In this document: positions 56,701 through 64,000 of the stretch, in pieces
Numbering within the stretch: position 1 is the stretch's first letter
Layout of the letters: every line of letters begins with the position of its first letter
DNA from: Rotaria sp. Silwood1
Taxonomy: Eukaryota > Rotifera > Eurotatoria > Philodinida > Philodinidae
Assembly: GCA_905250075.1 (NCBI GenBank)
Contig: CAJNOP010000001.1
Location: forward strand, 5,661,126-5,725,125
Direction: 5' to 3'
Length of the DNA stretch: 64,000 bases
Translations under genes and position numbers: made by a program
Notes under the pieces: model-generated
Databases searched by the model: none
What the model saw: the letters and a program-made list of their open reading frames with translations, nothing else
Told to the model about the DNA's origin: nothing

Positions 56701-57860
56701 CTGCAGTTATAACATCACCATTTAATATTACAAGTCAAGTTGCTTGTGGATTAACCAGTGGACGTGAAACTGTTAATTTTGCTTGTACAAATAATTATGG
56801 TCTAGTCTTTTTACAATCATATCATTTCGTTACAAAACAGCCTAATCAATGTGATGTAACACAATTTACATGTGCATATCCAGGTGAACAACCACAAGCA
56901 CAATGTTCAGGTCAACAAACTTGTTCATATAGGCATCCAATACCACTAGTATCACCATCAAATGCATGTCAAAATAGTCAAGCTGATTCAACACAATTTT
57001 ATTTTCAATGTTTACCAATGAGACCATCATTAGAATATCCAGCAGTCAGATTATGTCTTAATTCTCAAACTTCAAAGGAAATGGGTTTTATTGAAACACC
57101 TGATTATCCAAATACTTATCAACTTGGAAAACGACAATGTTCATTAACTATTCGAATACCAAATAATAATGATGGTAAAAAATATTCTATTTATCTTTAT
57201 ATAATCGAATTATCTTTACGTGATACTTCAACAATAAATCCATCATCAGCTGTTGAATGTTTTGATTCAATAAAATATACTGATGGTGATAGAACAAGTT
57301 CATTATGTGGAAAAATTGATCAACCTGTACTAGAATATTATACAGATAAAAAAGAACTTACTTTAACACTTAATATATCAGAAACATTACCGTTTAGTGA
57401 ATGGAATAATTGGCAAGGTGCACGATTGTTTTATATTGTTGGAGATCAATCTTTACCATCTTCACCAACATCAGTAAACATTCCAACAACAACGACAACA
57501 ACGACAACAACACCAGCAACACCTCCAGAGCAGACAAAACCACCAACAAATAATAAATCAAATCCTGCAGGTCTTATTGTTGGAATTATTATTGCTATTT
57601 TGGTTGTAATTGGAGGTATAACTGGTTTTGTTTTTTATCGTCGTAATTTATTATCAAGATTAAGTAATACACCTACAGTAAAATATGATGCTGATATGAT
57701 TACAGTCGATGGAGCTACGATAAATGGACCGGATGAAAAGCGAACTAGTATTCCGAAAATTTCATTAACAGGACCAGCAACAAAACCATATATCAGTCCA
57801 TTTTATAGAAAATCACAAAGTACTGAAAAACAAGAAACAGAAACTGCAACAGATGCATAA
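50709..57860 (+). CDS. Large membrane protein, 8 x (SUEL-lectin-like + CUB), one FN2, single TM
   Basis: Exons 50709-51597, 51670-52929, 52996-54132 and 54202-57860 give 2314 residues. A signal peptide ends near TNG at 21. Eight cysteine-rich units alternate a SUEL/galactose-lectin-like domain (starts at about 33, 291, 555, 845, 1169, 1434, 1694 and 1942; pattern C..., RCP..Y...I..A.YG, GDC..., C.GK..C, NYL.VEYQC.P) with a CUB-like domain (about 127-245, 387-514, 656-813, 940-1068, 1268-1396, 1532-1662, 1787-1924, 2046-2179; patterns SPGYP, CG, YRGFKIF). A fibronectin type II domain sits at about 1108-1160 (YCKFPFIYQG, WCSLTSNFDTDRQWGFCD) between units 4 and 5. Thr/Pro-rich linkers follow most units. 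A transmembrane helix (GLIVGIIIAILVVIGGITGF, about 2219-2238) precedes RR and a 73-residue tail. Likely a type I surface receptor or adhesin; ligand unknown. The canonical rhamnose-lectin DPC motif is missing, so sugar binding is uncertain. Confidence 0.88.
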
Positions 57861-60800
57861 GACTATGTTCCAATATTATTTCTTTTCTGCAGCTTTTTTT
57901 TTTTTTGTAAACGTTAAATTTATAATTCATCGAAATAAAAATTAAAACCGAAAACAAAAAAAAAAATAAATTTTTTTTCATCTATATTAATTAGTAGTGC
58001 ATCGTCCTCTTTATTTTTCGAAATGATTCTATTTTTCTTCAGAAAGTTTTTTCTGCACAATTATAGACAAATGAAAAATCAACGATATGTATTTATCCTT
58101 GAAAGAAAAAAAGAAATTCTTGTAAATTATTTCATATTTCTCATGTATGTTTTCCGTGACTATCATAAAGATCAACATATGTAAATGAATGTCTTTATTT
58201 TAATTAAGATATTTATAAGATGAACCTTCAAAGATTTCTTCGAGAACTATTTGTTATCGAGTATGGTTTTTTTTTCATTATATTCATTAAAAGAAACAAA
58301 GTGACTTTGAAATAAATGAAAAAATGAGAAGTTTTTAACAATGATTGACTGTTTCATTCATATAAGAGACTTTGGCACAATATTATTAAATTTTTTTTTG
58401 TTGAAATTTTCTTGTTTATATGAATAAAAAATAAGAGCAAAGTGTTTAAAAAACAAAGAAAAAAGAACAAGCAAATGAAATAATCAACAAATTTATTTGT
58501 AACATAAAAATTTTTTCTTTTTACATACTTTTTCTTATGTCTAAATACAGAAAAAGTTGTTGATATATGCCAATTAAATACAGGTTTTGACGACAACGAA
58601 CAAATCGACATTCTATGTCCAGATTATCAACAAAACCTGCATTTATGGTCTATGATGATATAGGATTTCTAATATTTTTTCATTTAATCAGTTGGATGAC
58701 ATCAGCTTGCGTAGAGAGAGAGAAAGAGAGAAGGAGAGAGAACCAGTTTGTTTAGTTGTCATTTGATGAGTACTTGCTCGCGCTATTCAGCTGTTGAAAT
58801 TTTTCTTTAGAATATTCTTCATGCAGTTGATGACTAAAGGAAGTTATTACATTTTTATAAATACAAACGTTCTATATTATATATTGCATCACAAGAGAAA
58901 AAAGTAGAATAAAAAAAAGAAAAGAAAAAAACATTGTAAAATAACATATTCTCCTATTTATTTATTTGTTCGATTGTTTGTATGTTTTTTTTCTCTCATC
59001 TATGTATTTTCAACAAAATAAAAGAAAAAAAAAAAGAAAAACACAAGAAAAACTAGTTACTGTATCAAATAGAACCAACACTGATTTATTTTCTTCTCAT
59101 CATCGGCTAGTTATAGTTGTAAAATCCTCATAAAATGTTCGCGTTTGTCGACATATAAAATGTCTAATAGCCGGCACAAATCTAATTTCCCTTAGGCTGT
59201 TCTCCGGTATTCGTGCATAGGTGTTATGTTTGTGTGTGAGTAACAAAAAAAGTATCGCTTCTAGTTATAACTCGATGATGTGATAGGTAGTCTAACAGAA
59301 GAGTATAAGGGTGAGTCTTTTGGGGAATCGTCATTTATCGTTGACGCTCGTTTTGACTATAAAAATGAGTTTCCGTTTCTTCTTCTTGTTCTTTTTTTTC
59401 TTCTTCTCTTTCTCATGTCGTCTTACATACTCAATTCTTCACGCATTCTTACTAAAGTTTTAACATTTTAAGATAGTAATAACACAAAAAAAACGAGAAA
59501 AAGAAAGTTTCTGCATGATAAACTTGCCCGTTTTTTCCTGTTGTTGATTGTAGTAATGCTTGAATGAAATAAGTGTTTCTTTTCTTCTTCTTTTTTTGTG
59601 ATTATTGCTTTCAATATATTCACTCTTTATATATAGATGAGCGGTTGTAATTTTGAATAAACTTTAATTTCTTTTTCTTTTTTGTTGTTTCTTTTTCTTG
59701 AAATTGAACAAACCTAATCAAATCTATATACATTCATTTTTCATCTTTACTTTAAGTATCATGATAATGTTTGGTGTATTGACACTTGACAAACAGACAA
59801 GAACTGTTGGCATGTATATGTATGCGTATAAAATAATGATATATTATCGAAGGTTTTTTTTTCTTATCAAATGTGTATAGAGAATATCTATTTGCTATTC
59901 AAAAAAGAAAATGAATTTTTGTTAGACAATATTTGTAAGAAAAATAAAGTTTGATCAAGAAATGCGGAGGAAGAAAACGAACATCTCATTTTTGTTGTCT
60001 TTGCTCGTTTCTTTACGTCCTTGCTCGATAAAAACGAAATGATAATTGTGTTATTCATTTTTTAGTACAAATGTTCTCTAACACATTCTTTTATTTGCTG
60101 TTGAAGATTGCTGAATAAATAGACAAAAGAAAATAATAAAGACTATTATTATCATCATTTAAATTGATAAATGTAGGGGATAATCATTTTCATTTATATG
60201 CTTTGGATGCCTTGTGTATATATAACGATATATAGATAAAAATTAAAATTGTCTTGGGTTTAATGAGAATAAAAATATCGTACTGATAGATAGTATGAAG
60301 ACTTGGAAGATACTCGAAAGTGTCTAAATCTAAAGTCAAAATCAAGTGATTGTTTTTAGAATTGTAGAAATTAATGTTTGTTGCTTCATTCTTGTTGACT
60401 GCATTTGTCTTCTACTAAACATATAGTAAACGAATGAAAGATGAATTAGATTACTACTGCTTATTAAGAAGTAAGTCAAACAATAGAAGATATTCTACGA
60501 TGGTAATCACATATTCTGTTGTAGAAGATCCTTCATGATTATGATAATTGTTAGAGTTGTTTTATTGATACTTTATCGTAGTAATCATTTTTCTACCTTT
60601 TCTTTACTTTCAATTATCAATGAAACATAAATGAAAGAGTCTTGATCCGGTTGTGATAAGAAAAAAAATATTGTTTCAGATTTCAACCTTAGCTAAAATC
60701 TTTCTGATATAGAGGTCAATATTATTCTTTGCTCAAGTCGATAAGTCTGAATTTCTTTTTGATATACTATGTCGTGAATTCTTACTTCAAAAGGAACTTG

Positions 60801-62848
60801 ATCATTCTTTTTTGGTCCCGCTCATGTCTCTATAAAACATGCAATACAAAGCTTTTAATCGAACCACATGCACATTAAGTGTCTACTTAGAACATACCAA
60901 ATGTAGTAGCAGTAGTTCTACAATACCTGACAGAAGGTCCGAGGGAATGTTCTCTTTCTGTATACTGTTAATTTAACCTGTGTTCTCTATTTCTATAATA
61001 TTTCACTATTCTTCAGTTAGTATAGCAATATTGAAGTTTTGATCAAAGTTGATCACTTCTGATTTAGATCAATAATGAAAACGTTTGCTTTTACATGCAA
61101 GTCCATACTGCATTCTATTTTGTTTTTGACAGTCATATTTCACCTCCGAGAACTATTAAAGGAAAATATTAATAACTTCGTTAAGATCAAGAAGATGTTG
61201 AGAATGAAACACGATTCGACGAACCTGTAATCGAATAATATTTGAAATGATCGAACAGATTAATTGCTGTATTAATCATGATTCCTATATTCAAGTTGGT
61301 TAATTTACAACCACAAACTAATCTAAGTCATAGCACCATTCTAGGAATAATCTTCGATGATCATAAACTTAAAAATATTATCGTTTGTTGAATATCGAAA
61401 CAAGTTACCTTGACAATGATTATGAAAAATATAAGTTGTTCTTCGTCTTCAAACTTTTCTCATCCTTCACATAACCATATACATAATCTTTCAATTGTTC
61501 GGTGAGATGAAACCTGGTCGTCAAAAAACAAAATTTAGCGTTGCAAGAACTTTAATACAAAAACGAAAGTTTTCCATATTGATCTAAATTAATAGTTAAC
61601 AGCTTTCATCAAAATCCAATGTTATTATAGAAACTGAAGAATAGTGAAATATTATAGAACTCTATAGCACTATTTGAACAAACAATGTACATTGGATAGG
61701 TCACACATAACACTACGATAAATAATTAAAATATCTTTGCTTTGGTTCTCTCGAATGCGTTGATTTTCTCATTAGCTACAGAAGATTATTTAAAGTTTTT
61801 TTCTTTATACGGACAACATTAACAAATACTACATTCCAGTTATATCTTTTGTCCTACTAAAAACATTGCACATATTGTCAAGTAAGAAAAATACATATGA
61901 AGTGTTCATAGATAATTTTCAGTAGACATCTAAGAGAATAATAATAAGAAGAAGCCAAAACAACCGCATAGAGGACGTTTTTAAAACTAAAAGCCAGTGT
62001 AAATATTGAAATTCGTTTCTCATTGCAGCTGTTTGAGTACTAATTTTCGTGCAAAAACCAATGTGTCATGTTTGAAAATTCAAAATTTTGTGACAATTGC
62101 CTTTTTATTTAATTAGTTATAAAAATTTACTCTATGTACATCAATATAGTATCATTCATAAAGTTTGTTTTGATTTCATCTTCTTCTTTCTATCTTAGAT
62201 AACAATTGAAAATGATTTATCAAACAGCTTAGACATATTTTTTACTTGACCATAGGTGAAATTTCTTTAATAAGGCCAAAAATATAACTCGACAGTAGTA
62301 TTTATTTACATTATGCGTATGAAAAACTAAAATTTCTAAGACTAATCGTAACAATCAGTCTATTTGACTCGAGCCGAAGCGAAGATATTGTAATTTTTTT
62401 ATTGTAGTACTATATATGGCCTGCTCTATATATAGAGAAAACTTTCTCAAGCCCCCTATAAGGTATTATAGTGCTTCTGTCACTACTTTTAGTACGTCTT
62501 AAATAAATTTGAAATCATTTAATATGCAATTATCTTGTATGCCATGTTCTCACTTCATTTGATCTTGTTGTATTAGTGTACAAACTACAAATTATAGAAA
62601 TATCGAATAAGTTCTTTACATATATGTCTTGTATTTGTATTTGATAGATAGTTCAATTTGTTTTTATTGATATAATAATTGAATTCTTTTTCATTTATTT
62701 TCCACTAAAATTTTTTTATTACAACAAATTTTTTTCTGATGCACGACAGAAAATGATAAAACACGAATAAAAGGTTGATACGCAGATAAAATATACAAAG
62801 AAAAAAGAAAGAAACTAATAGTTATATAGTATATAAATCCATTCATAT
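57861..62848. other. 5-kb spacer with no gene recognised
   Basis: Lies between the convergent 3' ends of the lectin/CUB gene and SPT16. A probable poly(A) signal AATAAA at 57934-57939 serves the former. GA repeats occur at 58715-58740, poly-pyrimidine at 59380-59415 and a long hairpin at 60985-61665. No coding frame over about 90 codons and no domain was recognised on either strand. Confidence 0.55.
60985..61665. repeat. Long inverted repeat, about 680 bp
   Basis: A perfect 28-nt inverted match (60991-61018 with 61632-61659) anchors two long arms. Pairing continues inward with mismatches, for example TTTAGATCAATA at 61055-61074 against its counterpart at 61580-61595, and TTTTGTTTTTGAC at 61120 against 61530, to about 61250 and 61370. 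Almost the whole element is one imperfect hairpin. It lies in the gene-free spacer. Confidence 0.78.

Positions 62849-64000
<1,152 letters not shown>

Overview
The window is AT-rich nuclear DNA from an invertebrate animal. The genes are animal-type and intron-rich. Most introns are 50-120 bp, but some reach 1-3 kb. Splice donors are GT-type (often GTAAGT, GTAAAT or GTTTGT) and codons prefer A or T in third position. Small introns plus very AT-rich spacers would suit a bdelloid rotifer such as Rotaria, but that is a guess; the animal assignment is firm. One 10-base N gap lies at 16538-16547.

Layout, left to right. (1) Minus strand, cut by the left edge: N-terminal half of a MAP3K4/MEKK4-type kinase (914-5139). 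(2) Minus: class I arginine methyltransferase, PRMT6-like (5294-8274). (3) Minus: KIAA0930 homologue (11327-16249), whose largest intron carries a hAT-type MITE with a perfect 8-bp target duplication beside a long hairpin. (4) A 900-bp transposon-like element with 96-bp terminal inverted repeats (16442-17341). (5) Plus: G protein alpha-o subunit (17558-19161). (6) Minus: ARHGAP39/Vilse RhoGAP (21669-27642). (7) Plus: single-exon unknown gene (31154-31744). (8) Minus: PAAF1, a proteasome ATPase-binding WD protein (32456-33980). (9) Minus: HMGB/DSP1-like two-HMG-box protein with two candidate first exons (34538-38946). (10) Plus: SF3B1 (39466-48835). (11) Plus: a 2314-residue membrane protein with eight SUEL-lectin-like plus CUB units and one fibronectin type II domain (50709-57860). 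(12) Minus, cut by the right edge: C-terminus of the FACT subunit SPT16 (62849-63476).

For every complete multi-exon gene the exon lengths sum to a whole number of codons, which checks the splice models internally: Galpha-o 354 aa, KIAA0930 402 aa, PRMT 435 aa, ARHGAP39 1000 aa, HMGB 381 or 380 aa, SF3B1 1326 aa, lectin/CUB protein 2314 aa.

The genes form no operon or pathway. They cover signalling (MAP3K4, Galpha-o, ARHGAP39), chromatin and RNA (PRMT, HMGB, SF3B1, SPT16), proteasome assembly (PAAF1) and the cell surface (lectin/CUB). The most unusual content is the lectin/CUB mosaic protein and a set of long degenerate hairpins and TIR elements in introns and spacers (about 1510-2116, 7047-7271, 12547-12700, 12718-13365, 16442-17341, 22930-23362, 49545-50150 and 60985-61665).
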